DNA from: CAVOXO01 sp963700425
GTDB lineage: Bacteria > Actinomycetota > Acidimicrobiia > Acidimicrobiales > Microtrichaceae
NCBI GenBank assembly: GCA_963700425.1
Contig: CAVOXO010000001.1
Location: 1,922,001-1,986,000 of the forward strand
Reading direction: 5' to 3'
DNA length: 64,000 bases
Shown: positions 53,437 through 61,512 of the stretch, in pieces
Position numbering within the stretch: the stretch's first letter is position 1
Layout of the letters: each line of letters starts with the position of its first letter
Notes under the pieces: generated by a model
Databases searched by the model: none
Told to the model about the DNA's origin: nothing
What the model saw: the letters and a program-made list of their open reading frames with translations, nothing else
Program-made: the position numbers and the translations under genes

Positions 53437-53922
53437 TCAGATGTAACCCGGGCCACCTGTCGGTGGGTTGCCGTCGATCCCTCCGGGGCCCGTCGGAAGC
53501 TGAGCCCTCATGCCCTCGAGTTGCTGCCGCGCGGCCATCTGTTGGGCGACCAGGGTCGCCTGGATGCCGTGGAACAACCCCTCGAGCCACCCGACGAGCT
53601 GGGCCTTCGCGACCCGCAGCTCGGATTCACTGGGAATCTCGTTGTCCTCGAAGTCGAGCGACAGGCGATCGAGTTCGGCGCCGAGCTCGGGGGACAGTGC
53701 GCCGCGGAGCTCGGTCAGGGAATTCTCGTACACGTCTCGCAACCGGTCGCGGGCCGCCTCGTCGAGTGACGTGCTCCGCACCTCTTCGAGCAGCTGCTTG
53801 ACCATTCCGCCGATCCTGATGATCTTCGCCGGAGATTCGACGCCGCCGGTCTCGTCGGGGCTCGGGTCGGGCGATTCGATCTCGTCGGGTGAGACCACTT
53901 CGTGCGGGAAGTCGTTCGACAT
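53437..53922 (-). CDS. bpa: bacterial proteasome activator Bpa (DUF2587)
   Basis: A 161-residue Bpa/PafE homologue, the ATP-independent ring that opens the actinobacterial 20S proteasome for unfolded substrates. The four-helix core contains KIIRIGGMVKQLLEEVRS, DEAARDRLRDVYENSLTEL and ELRVAKAQLVGWLEGLFHGIQA. The glycine-rich C-terminus ends PGYI, a hydrophobic-Tyr-X tail of the type that docks into the proteasome alpha ring (GQYL in mycobacteria). Its presence implies a 20S proteasome elsewhere in the genome. TAGGCT lies 8 nt before the ATG. Confidence 0.9.
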   Translation of the reverse strand: MSNDFPHEVVSPDEIESPDPSPDETGGVESPAKIIRIGGMVKQLLEEVRSTSLDEAARDRLRDVYENSLTELRGALSPELGAELDRLSLDFEDNEIPSESELRVAKAQLVGWLEGLFHGIQATLVAQQMAARQQLEGMRAQLPTGPGGIDGNPPTGGPGYI

Positions 53923-53930
53923 GGGGGCCG

Positions 53931-53936
53931 AGCCTA
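53931..53936 (-). promoter_or_regulatory. putative -10 hexamer of bpa
   Basis: TAGGCT, 8 nt before ATG 53922. Confidence 0.4.
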
Positions 53937-53966
53937 CAGCGGCCGGCTGGAGCGGACGGCCGCCCG

Positions 53967-55082
53967 TCAGTCACCGACGGCCACGAGCAGCGGCACCAGC
54001 ACCTCATCGGGCGTCATCGAACCGTGTCGGCCCACCAGCTTGTAGGGGCCGCTGTCGGCGGGATCGTCGAAGCTGACCGGCTCCCGGGCCACGAGAGCGA
54101 CATCGCCGAGACGGGACTGGGCGACGGGGGTCACCTTCGGCCCGAACCAACCCTGCGAGATCATCTCGTCCCTGCTGACCACCCACGCGACGTCGGAATG
54201 ATGAGCCCGGGCCGCCTGGGCCAGCTCGCCCGCGCCACCCGCGACGGCGTGCAGCCACCGGAACCGCCCCTCGCCGGACTGGTGATCCACGTAGCTCATC
54301 ACCTCGGGCGCAGGTCGGACGATCGCGTCGCCGACGTCGATGTGTCCGTGATCGGCGGTGATGACCAACGCCGCCCGTGGGGGGAGCGCAGCGACGATGT
54401 ACTCCAAGAGCCGCTCCACGGCGATCAACTCCGCCTGATAGTGCTCGCCCAGCCCGTACTCGTGGGCCACCTTGTCGACGCCGTCGTAGTAGGCGTAGAC
54501 GAACGGCTCACCGGTGCGCAGAACTCGCGCGATCTCGATGGCCAGGGTCGACGGCATGCGATAGGGCACGATCCGCGCGGTGCGGAGGTGAGCCTGGGTG
54601 AATCCCGACCCCTCGAACTCTGCCTTGACCACGATCGGTGGGCGCTGGGACTCGAAGCAGTCGACGGGACACACCTCGTGAGGGGGGTACAGGCCCCGGG
54701 CGTCACCACGGGGCGTGGACCAGCGAAGGGTGTTGAGCACCTCGCCGTCCATCGACATCCGGTATCCCATGATCCCGTGCTCGCCGGGTGGGAGTCCCGT
54801 CGCGATCGACGTGAGCGCCGTCGCGGTGGTGGTCGGTGCGACCGTCGTGATGGGCATCTGGTCCATCGCTGCAGCCGTGGGCAGGAGCGAGCCGAACCGC
54901 TGCAGCTGATTCCACCCGAGACCGTCGAGGACCATCAGACACACCTGGTCGACGTCGGCCAACGCAGCCGGCATCCAACCGGGCAGGTCCGCGGGGTCGC
55001 CCATGAGGGCGGGAACGAGGTTCGCCGTACACGCGCCCGCGAAGTCGGGAAGCAGCGGCGTGGGGGGGTCGGTTGGGTGCAC
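53967..55082 (-). CDS. alkaline-phosphatase-superfamily phosphodiesterase/nucleotide pyrophosphatase
   Basis: A 371-residue type I phosphodiesterase/NPP-like enzyme. The metal-binding Asp is in VCLMVLDGLGWNQLQ; the nucleophile Thr region is TTVAPTTTATALTSIATGLPPGEHGIMGYRM; later metal ligands are in YYDGVDKVAHEYG, LVITADHGHIDVG and GRHGSMTPDEVLVPLL. No signal peptide is visible, so it probably acts in the cytoplasm. GTG 55082 or TTG 55091 are both possible starts (TACCGT lies 8 nt before the GTG). Its substrate, nucleotide or lipid head group, is not clear. Confidence 0.82.
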   Translation of the reverse strand: MHPTDPPTPLLPDFAGACTANLVPALMGDPADLPGWMPAALADVDQVCLMVLDGLGWNQLQRFGSLLPTAAAMDQMPITTVAPTTTATALTSIATGLPPGEHGIMGYRMSMDGEVLNTLRWSTPRGDARGLYPPHEVCPVDCFESQRPPIVVKAEFEGSGFTQAHLRTARIVPYRMPSTLAIEIARVLRTGEPFVYAYYDGVDKVAHEYGLGEHYQAELIAVERLLEYIVAALPPRAALVITADHGHIDVGDAIVRPAPEVMSYVDHQSGEGRFRWLHAVAGGAGELAQAARAHHSDVAWVVSRDEMISQGWFGPKVTPVAQSRLGDVALVAREPVSFDDPADSGPYKLVGRHGSMTPDEVLVPLLVAVGD

Positions 55083-55132
55083 TTCGTTCAACGGTAGCCC
55101 GAGGACACCCCGTTGCGGCTGCCAACCGCGCC

Positions 55133-55138
55133 TACGAT
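55133..55138 (+). promoter_or_regulatory. putative -10 hexamer of the Rrf2 gene
   Basis: TACGAT, 6 nt before GTG 55145. Confidence 0.45.
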
Positions 55139-55144
55139 GAACCC

Positions 55145-55585
55145 GTGAAGGTGTCGACCAGGGGCGACTACGCCTCCCGAGCCCTGCTGTCGCTGGCCCT
55201 CCACCAGTGCGATGGCCCCACCTCGGTGCGCGACATCGCCGAACGCACCGGGCTACCCCAGCCCTATCTGGAACAGATCCTCCTGGCACTGAAAGGTGCG
55301 GGACTCGTCCGGTCGAAGCGCGGCGTGGGCGGCGGGTACGTGCTGGCCCGATCGCCCGAGGAGATCACCCTGGCGGAGATCGTCAGCGCCGTCGACGGGC
55401 CCATCCAGGCGGGCGACTTCGGACGACCCCACACCAACGGAGCATGCGATCACGAAGGGCAGTGCGTGCTGCTGGCGATCTGGGAGGACGTCGGAGAGGC
55501 CATGCGGACACTCCTCGGCGGCTACACCCTCGCCCAGTTGGGGGCGATCACCACGGGGGCCGCCCCCTGGCCAGGGGTCAACTGA
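55145..55585 (+). CDS. Rrf2-family transcriptional regulator
   Basis: A 146-residue winged-helix regulator. VSTRGDYASRALLSLALHQ and ERTGLPQPYLEQILLALKGAGLVRSKRGVGGGYVLAR (named here by its ends) are the Rrf2 DNA-binding domain. The loop that holds the Fe-S cluster in IscR or NsrR has Cys101 and Cys107 (ACDHEGQC) but no third cysteine at the usual spacing, so cluster type is uncertain: it may be an NsrR/RsrR-like cluster with other ligands, or none. GTG 55145 is decided by the hexamer 6 nt upstream. No suf or isc genes are adjacent. Confidence 0.88.
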   Translation: MKVSTRGDYASRALLSLALHQCDGPTSVRDIAERTGLPQPYLEQILLALKGAGLVRSKRGVGGGYVLARSPEEITLAEIVSAVDGPIQAGDFGRPHTNGACDHEGQCVLLAIWEDVGEAMRTLLGGYTLAQLGAITTGAAPWPGVN

Positions 55586-56492
55586 ATCCGGCGACGGCCT
55601 GTTCGAGATCGGCGGGCAGCGGCGAGTCGAACGAGAGGTGTGCCCCGGTGATCGGATGGTCGAACGACAGCCGGGTGGCATGCAGGAACGGACGGCCGAC
55701 ACCGACGTCCGGTCGCGGCCCGGCATAGAGAACGTCGCCGACGACCGGGTGGCCGATGCTCGCCAGGTGAACCCGGATCTGGTGGGTTCGACCGGTCTCG
55801 AGGCGGAGGGTCAACCGGGTCATGGGACGAGGGAGGTCGAACGATGCAGCCACCTCGTAGTGCGTGCGGGCCCGGCGCCCGCCGGTGGCAACCGTCATTC
55901 GGGCGGGATTACGGCGGGATCGCCCGATCGGAGCATCGACGGTGCCCACGACCGTGTCGAACGTCCCCCACACCACCGAGTCGTACACCCGCTCGACGTC
56001 GTGGTTCGACAGCTTCTGCACGAGATTCTCCGCCGCCGTCGCGTCCAGGGCGACGACCATCAGTCCCGACGTTCCCCGATCGAGGCGATGGACGATCCCC
56101 GGACGTCGCGGATCGCCGACCCCAACCAGTTGGGGGAACCGAGCCAGGAGACCGTTGACGAGCGTTCCGTCCTTCACCCCTGCGGCAGGGTGGACCACCA
56201 GGCCCGCCGGCTTGTCGACAACGGCAACCGACTCGTCGCTGTAGACGACATCGACGTCGATCGACGGGTCGGGAGCGGGTGGTGGCTCGACGACGTTCGG
56301 ATCGACGAGGACATCGACCCGTTGCCCCTCCAACAGTCGGACCGACGGCTTCGTGACCGCGGAACCGTCGACGAGGCACTGCCCGTCGGCAACGACCGAC
56401 GACGCCTCGGACCTGCTGCATCCGGTGAGCATCGAGACGATCCGATCGATCCGTTCCCCGGCCATGGCGGAGGGGATCTCCTCGGAGATCAC
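55578..56492 (-). CDS. RluA-family pseudouridine synthase (RluD-like)
   Basis: A 304-residue RNA pseudouridine synthase. The N-terminal S4 domain starts ERIDRIVSMLTGCSRSEASS, and the catalytic domain has VVDKPAGLVVHPAAG, the catalytic Asp in GIVHRLDRGTSGLMVVA, and LETGRTHQIRVHLASIGHPVVGD. The position right after lspA is the usual one for RluD-type enzymes that modify 23S rRNA helix 69, but the exact target cannot be read. GTG 56492 overlaps the lspA stop (GTGA); ATG 56462 is an alternative. It overlaps the Rrf2 gene end by 8 nt (convergent). Confidence 0.93.
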   Translation of the reverse strand: MISEEIPSAMAGERIDRIVSMLTGCSRSEASSVVADGQCLVDGSAVTKPSVRLLEGQRVDVLVDPNVVEPPPAPDPSIDVDVVYSDESVAVVDKPAGLVVHPAAGVKDGTLVNGLLARFPQLVGVGDPRRPGIVHRLDRGTSGLMVVALDATAAENLVQKLSNHDVERVYDSVVWGTFDTVVGTVDAPIGRSRRNPARMTVATGGRRARTHYEVAASFDLPRPMTRLTLRLETGRTHQIRVHLASIGHPVVGDVLYAGPRPDVGVGRPFLHATRLSFDHPITGAHLSFDSPLPADLEQAVAGFS

Positions 56493-57025
56493 GACGACGA
56501 CCGCGACTCCGCGACCCCATCGTCGGACTCGTCGAGGCGCCACATGGCGATGGCGAGGACGATTCCGCCGACCACGATGGCGGAATCGGCCACGTTGAAG
56601 GTGGGCCAGAACCCCGTGTAGATGAAGTCGACCACCTTGCCCTTCATGATGCCCGGTGCCGCCTCGTACGACGACCGAACGGCGCGATCGACGATGTTGC
56701 CGATGGCCCCGCCCGCGACCACGCCCATGACGACTCTCATCCACGTCGCCGGCACCGACCGCGCCGTCCACACGAGGAAAGCCACGATGCCGAGGCCCAC
56801 TGCGGAGATCAGGAGACCCTTGCCCTCTCCCTGACTGAACGCCATGCCGCTGTTGAAGGCGAGGCGGAATTCGAGAGGCCCGATGAGGGCGATGGGCTCA
56901 CCATCGCTCAGCGCCGACACCGCCCACGATTTCGACAGCTGGTCCACGACGATGACGGCGAGGGCGCCGAGCACCAAGGGGGCGTACCAGCGGATCCAGT
57001 CGCGATCGCGTCCCGACATCGTCAC
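56489..57025 (-). CDS. lspA: lipoprotein signal peptidase (signal peptidase II)
   Basis: A 178-residue aspartic protease that removes signal peptides from prolipoproteins. Four membrane helices; the catalytic Asp residues are in GAIGNIVDRAVRSS and PTFNVADSAIVVGG. LAFNSGMAFS and VVDQLSKSW are also conserved. Consistent with the several lipoproteins in this window. GTG 57025 overlaps the stop of the DksA-like gene, and its own stop overlaps the RluD-like start. Confidence 0.95.
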   Translation of the reverse strand: MTMSGRDRDWIRWYAPLVLGALAVIVVDQLSKSWAVSALSDGEPIALIGPLEFRLAFNSGMAFSQGEGKGLLISAVGLGIVAFLVWTARSVPATWMRVVMGVVAGGAIGNIVDRAVRSSYEAAPGIMKGKVVDFIYTGFWPTFNVADSAIVVGGIVLAIAMWRLDESDDGVAESRSSS

Positions 57026-57783
57026 CGGCGGCCGAAGCCGCCGACCTTGTACTCGACACGCTCGGTGGCCCAGGGAATGGCGTGGAGTCGCTCCTTGGGA
57101 ATGGCCAGGCCCGACACCCGACAGATCCCGTAGACGCCGTTCTCGATCCGGGTGAGAGCGGCGTCGATCTCCTCGACGGCGGCCCGGGCCTGGGCGCTGA
57201 GAGCCAGATCGCGCTCTCGTTCGACCGCGAGGGTGTCGCCCTCGCCGGATTCCTCGTCGAACTGGACGTCGCCCGGTTCGCGATCGGCAGTGAGCGACTC
57301 GGCCTCGGCCAACAGGACGTCCGCCTGTCGGGTGTACTGGGCCCGTTCCTCGGTCAGCATCGCCCTCTGGGCATCGAGGAACTTCTCGTCGTAGGGCGAC
57401 GACGTCAGCTTCTTGCCGGTCGGCGTAGGGCTGGAGCCCACCAGGCCACCCGTCCGTCGCACGGTCGAGGCGGCCGGGGCCTGCGTGGCCGCGGCCTTCC
57501 TGGCCGGCGCCTTCTTCGCGGCCGACTTTGTCGCGGCAGTCTTCTTCGCGGCCTTCCTGGCCGGCGCCTTCTTCGCCGCCGACTTCGTCGCGGGGGCCTT
57601 CTTCGCGGCCTTCTTGGCCGGCGCCTTCTTCGCCGGCGCCTTCTTCGCGGCAGTCTTCTTCGCGGCCTTCTTCTCAGGAGCCTTCTTGGCGGCAGTCTTC
57701 TTCGCGGCCTTCTTCTCAGGAGCCTTCTTGGCGGCTGACTTCTTGGCTGCCGGCTTCTTTGCGGCCGATTTCTTCGCTGGCAT
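57022..57783 (-). CDS. DksA/TraR-like protein with Lys/Ala-rich H1-like tail
   Basis: A 253-residue protein in two parts. Residues 1-105 are a low-complexity tail of AKK, KKA and KKTAAK repeats, like eukaryotic histone H1 and some bacterial HU tails. Residues about 130-253 are a DksA/TraR coiled-coil domain (AQRAMLTEERAQYTRQADVLLAEAE, ARAAVEEIDAALTRIENGVYGIC). The zinc finger is degenerate: CRVSGLAIPKERL keeps one cysteine of four. DksA proteins bind the RNA polymerase secondary channel; here the tail may bind DNA or RNA instead. ATG 57783 is chosen; an adjacent GTG (57786) is possible. It lies between divIVA and lspA. Confidence 0.8.
   Translation of the reverse strand: MPAKKSAAKKPAAKKSAAKKAPEKKAAKKTAAKKAPEKKAAKKTAAKKAPAKKAPAKKAAKKAPATKSAAKKAPARKAAKKTAATKSAAKKAPARKAAATQAPAASTVRRTGGLVGSSPTPTGKKLTSSPYDEKFLDAQRAMLTEERAQYTRQADVLLAEAESLTADREPGDVQFDEESGEGDTLAVERERDLALSAQARAAVEEIDAALTRIENGVYGICRVSGLAIPKERLHAIPWATERVEYKVGGFGRR
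57490..57780 (-). repeat. in-gene repeats encoding the Lys/Ala tail
   Basis: Near-identical blocks of CTTCTTCGCGGCC and CTTCTTGGCGG type recur about a dozen times in frame in the Lys/Ala-rich region. They are coding repeats and may vary in length between strains. Confidence 0.7.
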
Positions 57784-57817
57784 CACGTCCCCGATCGCGG
57801 GTCATTCGAGTCGCGGC

Positions 57818-57823
57818 AGCATA
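57818..57823 (-). promoter_or_regulatory. putative -10 hexamer of the DksA-like gene
   Basis: TATGCT, about 35 nt before ATG 57783, leaving a leader. It lies 47 nt downstream of an 18-bp palindrome. Confidence 0.4.
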
Positions 57824-57869
57824 GACGCGGCCACCGGTGCATCGGGGCACCTGTCACCGCGCCGCTCGG

Positions 57870-57887
57870 GCGACCGTCGACGGTCGC
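57870..57887. promoter_or_regulatory. 18-bp perfect palindrome before the DksA-like gene
   Basis: GCGACCGTCGACGGTCGC is a perfect palindrome between the divIVA stop and the promoter of the DksA-like gene. It could be an operator for a dimeric regulator or a hairpin terminating divIVA transcripts. Confidence 0.4.
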
Positions 57888-57918
57888 GTCGCGGCCGTCG
57901 TCCCGGGGCGCCTCACGC

Positions 57919-59319
57919 TCAGCGGCGACGGCCGAACCGCCGGGCCTGGGCCTCGTCGTCTCCCAGGAGGAACGCCGACATCGCGTCGTCGGCGTCGTCG
58001 CCTTCCTCCGAATTCACCGCTGCGTCGAGATCCCGGAGGTACCGGTCCTGACTGAGGCCACCGAATGACCCCGTCGGAGGCTCAGGCTCCATGCCGACCA
58101 CCTGGAACGCAGGGACTCCGCCGACGGGTTCCGCCGCCCCGTGTGCGGGATCCGGCGTCTCCGATTCGAACTGCTCGGTGGGCGAGAAGGTGGAGGCCAC
58201 CGCGGCGGGAGCATCCTCCTGGGGAGCACCCGGCATGGGGGGCGCAGGCTGAGAGAGAGCCGTCGTCGCCCCGCCCTCGTCCACCACCGCCGACCACGAA
58301 CCGGGTGCCCAGGGTTCGGCACCGGGACGACTGCCCGGTTCACCGACGGCCTGGGGCGTCTCGGCGAACAGACGCCCGCTGGACGCCTCGCTGGGTGGCT
58401 CCTGATCGAAGGGGCTGCGCGGCGGGTCGAACGCTCCCGAGTCGCCCGGAGGCGGCGGAGCGTCGGGTGGCGGCGGGAAACCTGCCGTCGCAGGGTCGTG
58501 CACCGGCGGAGCCTCGGCGTGGAACTCCGCGGGAGCGCCCTCCGGCTCGAACGGCGACCTCTCGACGCCCTCCGCAGCGAGTGCGGTGTCCGCACCATCG
58601 TGGGGGGAGGCGTCCTCCAGGGGAGCACCGGCCTCGTGACCGGTGGTGTCCACGATGGGCGACATGGGGGTCATGTCGATGTCGAGCGGAGCGCGTTGAT
58701 GGAGCAGCTCAGGATTGGCGAGCATGTCGGTGATGGCCGTCGACACCGCGGTGAGGGCAGCTCGATACTCCTCGACCCGCGCCTCGAGCGATTCGACGTC
58801 GGCCGCGGCACCGTTCCGGCGTTGCTGGAGCGCCTCGATGTCCATGGCGAGTTCGTCGTGACGGTTTCCGAATTCGGACTCTGCCCGGATCCGGGCATCT
58901 GCCACCAGCTGCTCGGCCTCCTGGCGGGCCGCATCGACGATCCGAGTCCCTTCGGCACGCGCCGATTCGACCGTGTCGTTCGATTCGGCCTGGGCGGCGT
59001 CGACCAGGGCGGAGGCCGCTTCACGCGCATCGGCGATCGCTGCGTCGCCTGTTCGCTTGGCCAGCATCAAGGTCCGGGTGGCCTCGGCGGCTTCCTGTTC
59101 CTCGGTCAGCGCGGCCGGCGGCGGTGGCGGGGCTGCAGCGGCGGCTGCCGCGGCCTGCTCGGCCTGCTCGGCGCGCTGGGTCGCCGATGCGAGAGCGTTG
59201 TTCAACGCGACGATCTTGCCCCCGACCTGCTCGAGGAACTTGTTGACCTCTTCGGGGTCGTATCCGCGGAACTTCTCGGGAAAGTCGATCGTCTCGATCA
59301 GCTCTGGAGTCACGTCCAT
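57919..59319 (-). CDS. divIVA: DivIVA/Wag31-like polar growth and division protein
   Basis: A 466-residue protein. The N-terminal DivIVA membrane-binding domain is ELIETIDFPEKFRGYDPEEVNKFLEQVG (named by its ends ELIETIDFP and FLEQVG), with a break of poly-Ala/Pro at about 57-70, a long coiled coil (about 75-215), and a disordered Pro/Glu/Ala-rich region (about 225-440). DivIVA recruits growth machinery to poles and septa in actinobacteria. The length is greater than mycobacterial Wag31 owing to the disordered tail. TAGGCT lies 6 nt before the ATG. Confidence 0.9.
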   Translation of the reverse strand: MDVTPELIETIDFPEKFRGYDPEEVNKFLEQVGGKIVALNNALASATQRAEQAEQAAAAAAAAPPPPPAALTEEQEAAEATRTLMLAKRTGDAAIADAREAASALVDAAQAESNDTVESARAEGTRIVDAARQEAEQLVADARIRAESEFGNRHDELAMDIEALQQRRNGAAADVESLEARVEEYRAALTAVSTAITDMLANPELLHQRAPLDIDMTPMSPIVDTTGHEAGAPLEDASPHDGADTALAAEGVERSPFEPEGAPAEFHAEAPPVHDPATAGFPPPPDAPPPPGDSGAFDPPRSPFDQEPPSEASSGRLFAETPQAVGEPGSRPGAEPWAPGSWSAVVDEGGATTALSQPAPPMPGAPQEDAPAAVASTFSPTEQFESETPDPAHGAAEPVGGVPAFQVVGMEPEPPTGSFGGLSQDRYLRDLDAAVNSEEGDDADDAMSAFLLGDDEAQARRFGRRR

Positions 59320-59325
59320 CGGATC

Positions 59326-59331
59326 AGCCTA
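59326..59331 (-). promoter_or_regulatory. putative -10 hexamer of divIVA
   Basis: TAGGCT, 6 nt before ATG 59319. Confidence 0.45.
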
Positions 59332-59417
59332 TCCACGTGCAGTGGAATTGGGACGTACACCCGCGTCATTCTTCGACGGATCGCGACGGCACGACTCTGT
59401 GGCGCGGCCGGTGGTGC

Positions 59418-60012
59418 TCAGGCGTCGGAACCCGACGCAACATCGTCGTCGAACGAGCGACGATCGTCGGCGGCGATCTCCACATCAGCAGGGGTGAGGA
59501 GGTAGACGTGGGATGCGACCCGCTCGACGGTTCCACCGAGGCCGTAGGCCACACCGCTGGAGAAGTCGAGTAGACGGCGGGCGACGTCGCGCTCGAGCCC
59601 CGTCAGGTTGATGATGACCGGCTGATTGCTCTTGAAGAGGTCTCCGACCTCCTGGGCGTCATTGAACGACGACGGTGACACGGTGTGCGGCTTGGCCGGA
59701 GCCGGGGACGCGTTCGGAATGGCCCTGACGGTCGAGCGAGGCGCCATGCGCTCCGCCTGGGATTCTGCGGGATACACGCGCGGCCTCGGCGTTCCGGTCG
59801 AGCCCATGACCTTCACCCCTGCCGCGATCGGAGGGTTCGTGATCGGCCACGCCTTCGCGGTCGCTCACCGGCCGGAGCGGCGATACTGCGGGTCGACTGG
59901 CTTCGTCGGTCACGTCGACGACGACGTCGTCGTCGTAGTCGTCGTAGTCGTCGTAGTCGTCCTGCGGACCCAGTCCCAGCCACGACATCGCGGTCTCGAG
60001 CATCCCAGCCAT
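59418..60012 (-). CDS. sepF: SepF-like cell division protein (one frameshift)
   Basis: A protein of about 198 residues that anchors FtsZ to the membrane in bacteria lacking FtsA. The N-terminal amphipathic helix is MAGMLETAMSWLGLG, followed by an acidic DDYDDYDD linker. In another frame comes the SepF core FNDAQEVGDLFKSNQPVIINL, ERDVARRLLDFSSGVAYGLGG, ERVASHVYLLTP. The break lies around 59800-59820 in disordered sequence. ATG 60012 has GGAGG 8 nt upstream. It occupies the normal place between yggS and divIVA. Confidence 0.85.
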
Positions 60013-60117
60013 CCCATCCTCCGGTGAAGCGTGGTGACGTGTCACGCGCGACTGCACCGCACGCGTCAAACAGAGTGACACGAATCCGGCCCAGACTCCA
60101 GACCGACGGCCGGTTCG

Positions 60118-60804
60118 TCAGGTTCCGCGCTCACCGAAGAGCGCAGAGCCGACCCTGATCATCGTCGATCCTTCGGCGATGGCGATCTCCAGGTCGGCAG
60201 TCATCCCCATCGAGACGACGGCCAGCCCCTCGGCGTCGGCCAGGCCCCGAAGACCCCTGAAGCACTCGGCAACGACCCGATCGGGACCGATCGGAGCAAC
60301 TCCCATCACCCCTGCGACGTCGAGTCCGGCACGACGCGCCTGCTCGATCAACGACGGAGCCCCCGCGACATCGACGCCGGATCTCTGTGGCTCGCCACTG
60401 AGGTTCACCTCGACGAGCACGCTCACATCGGGCATCCGTTTCGCCAGCTCCTTGACCAGCGACGGTCGATCGACGCTCTGGACGCAGTCGACGTGGCCGA
60501 CGAGCTTGCGGACCTTGTTGGTCTGGAGGTGCCCGACGAAATGCCAACGGGCGTCCGGAACGGCGATCGCCTTTCGGACCGCCTCGTCGGCGTAGTTCTC
60601 GCCGAGCTCATCGAATCCCACCGCCAGCGCGGCGGCGGCGACCTCGGGCGGGTGGGTCTTCGTGACGGCCACGATGCGCAGCCCGCCGCGACCGACGTCG
60701 CCCCCGGCTCGGGCGATTCGATCCAACAGCTCTGCCCGAGACGCCTCGATGCGCGTCAGGAGGTCCGGATCCGGCGTCGCGCCCAGCGGTGTGGCGTCGC
60801 TCAT
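60118..60804 (-). CDS. YggS/PLPBP pyridoxal phosphate homeostasis protein
   Basis: A 228-residue PLP-binding TIM-barrel protein involved in B6 and amino-acid balance. The PLP lysine is in LRIVAVTKTHPPEV; ELGENYADEA, WHFVGHLQTNKVRKL, VEVNLSGEPQRSG, GLAVVSMGMTADLEIAIAEG and IRVGSALFG are conserved. ATG 60804 gives the standard start and overlaps the pgeF stop (ATGA). Confidence 0.93.
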   Translation of the reverse strand: MSDATPLGATPDPDLLTRIEASRAELLDRIARAGGDVGRGGLRIVAVTKTHPPEVAAAALAVGFDELGENYADEAVRKAIAVPDARWHFVGHLQTNKVRKLVGHVDCVQSVDRPSLVKELAKRMPDVSVLVEVNLSGEPQRSGVDVAGAPSLIEQARRAGLDVAGVMGVAPIGPDRVVAECFRGLRGLADAEGLAVVSMGMTADLEIAIAEGSTMIRVGSALFGERGT

Positions 60805-61508
60805 GGGCGTTCGATCCAGATCACCGAGGCCTGACGGCCACTGTCCGCACGCGCCCTCCACGAGAAGAAGCGCGGTGAGCCCTCGATCGTCTCGTTCGCG
60901 GTGCACGCCGGCTCGATGTCGATCTCATCGACCCCCGCGGCCCGGAGAGCCGCGGTCGTGGCTGCTCGGGTGTCGAATGCCGGTCGCCCCGCACCGGTCG
61001 CGGCAACGACCTCAGGGCCGAATCGCAGCGCCATCGTGGTCAGTTCGGCGGGCGCGAACTCATATGCCGCCGCCGAGATCGTCGGACCCACGAACGCCCG
61101 GTCGACGCGGGCCCCCATGGCCTCCATGGCGGCCACCGTGGCCTCGACGACACCGTCATAGAGGCCACGCCACCCCCCATGGGCGGCTCCGATGACCGCT
61201 CGACCGTCGTGTTCGCCCACCAGCAGCACCGGAACGCAGTCAGCGGTGTGGACGGCCAGCACCGCGCCGGGAACTCCGGTCACCGCCGCGTCGGCCTCGG
61301 CGCCGGCGCCGCCGCCGACCCGATCGACCTCGATGACCTCCGCTCCGTGCACCTGACGGAGCCACGTCCACGGCCGATCGACGATCGCGGACCGTCGAAC
61401 GACGAGTCCCTGGGGCTCTGCATCGATACCCAGGTCGCCGTCGAGTCGATCACCGAAGCGGATCTCGACGCGGTCTCCGCCGACATCGACGCTCCGCTCG
61501 GTGAGCAC
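60801..61508 (-). CDS. pgeF: purine nucleoside phosphorylase / polyphenol oxidase family protein PgeF
   Basis: A 235-residue protein of the YfiH/PgeF (laccase-domain) family. The zinc-binding residues are in WLRQVHGAEV, VHTADCVPVLL and GAAHGGWRGLYDG, followed by GPTISAAAYEFAPAE. In E. coli YfiH/PgeF corrects peptidoglycan precursors by removing mis-incorporated serine; other members phosphorolyse purine nucleosides. The place directly after ftsZ is conserved in actinobacteria. GTG 61508 is chosen because it follows the ftsZ stop by 4 nt. Confidence 0.9.
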   Translation of the reverse strand: MLTERSVDVGGDRVEIRFGDRLDGDLGIDAEPQGLVVRRSAIVDRPWTWLRQVHGAEVIEVDRVGGGAGAEADAAVTGVPGAVLAVHTADCVPVLLVGEHDGRAVIGAAHGGWRGLYDGVVEATVAAMEAMGARVDRAFVGPTISAAAYEFAPAELTTMALRFGPEVVAATGAGRPAFDTRAATTAALRAAGVDEIDIEPACTANETIEGSPRFFSWRARADSGRQASVIWIERP

Positions 61509-61512
61509 CCGC

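Noticed and set aside
55145..55585. IscR-type [2Fe-2S] regulator
   Set aside because: Only two cysteines (Cys101, Cys107) lie in the cluster loop, the third IscR cysteine is missing, and no isc or suf genes are nearby. Called only as Rrf2 family.
57490..57780. Repeat array as possible CRISPR or non-coding satellite
   Set aside because: It encodes an uninterrupted Lys/Ala tail in phase with the DksA-like domain; copies are imperfect and codon-based.
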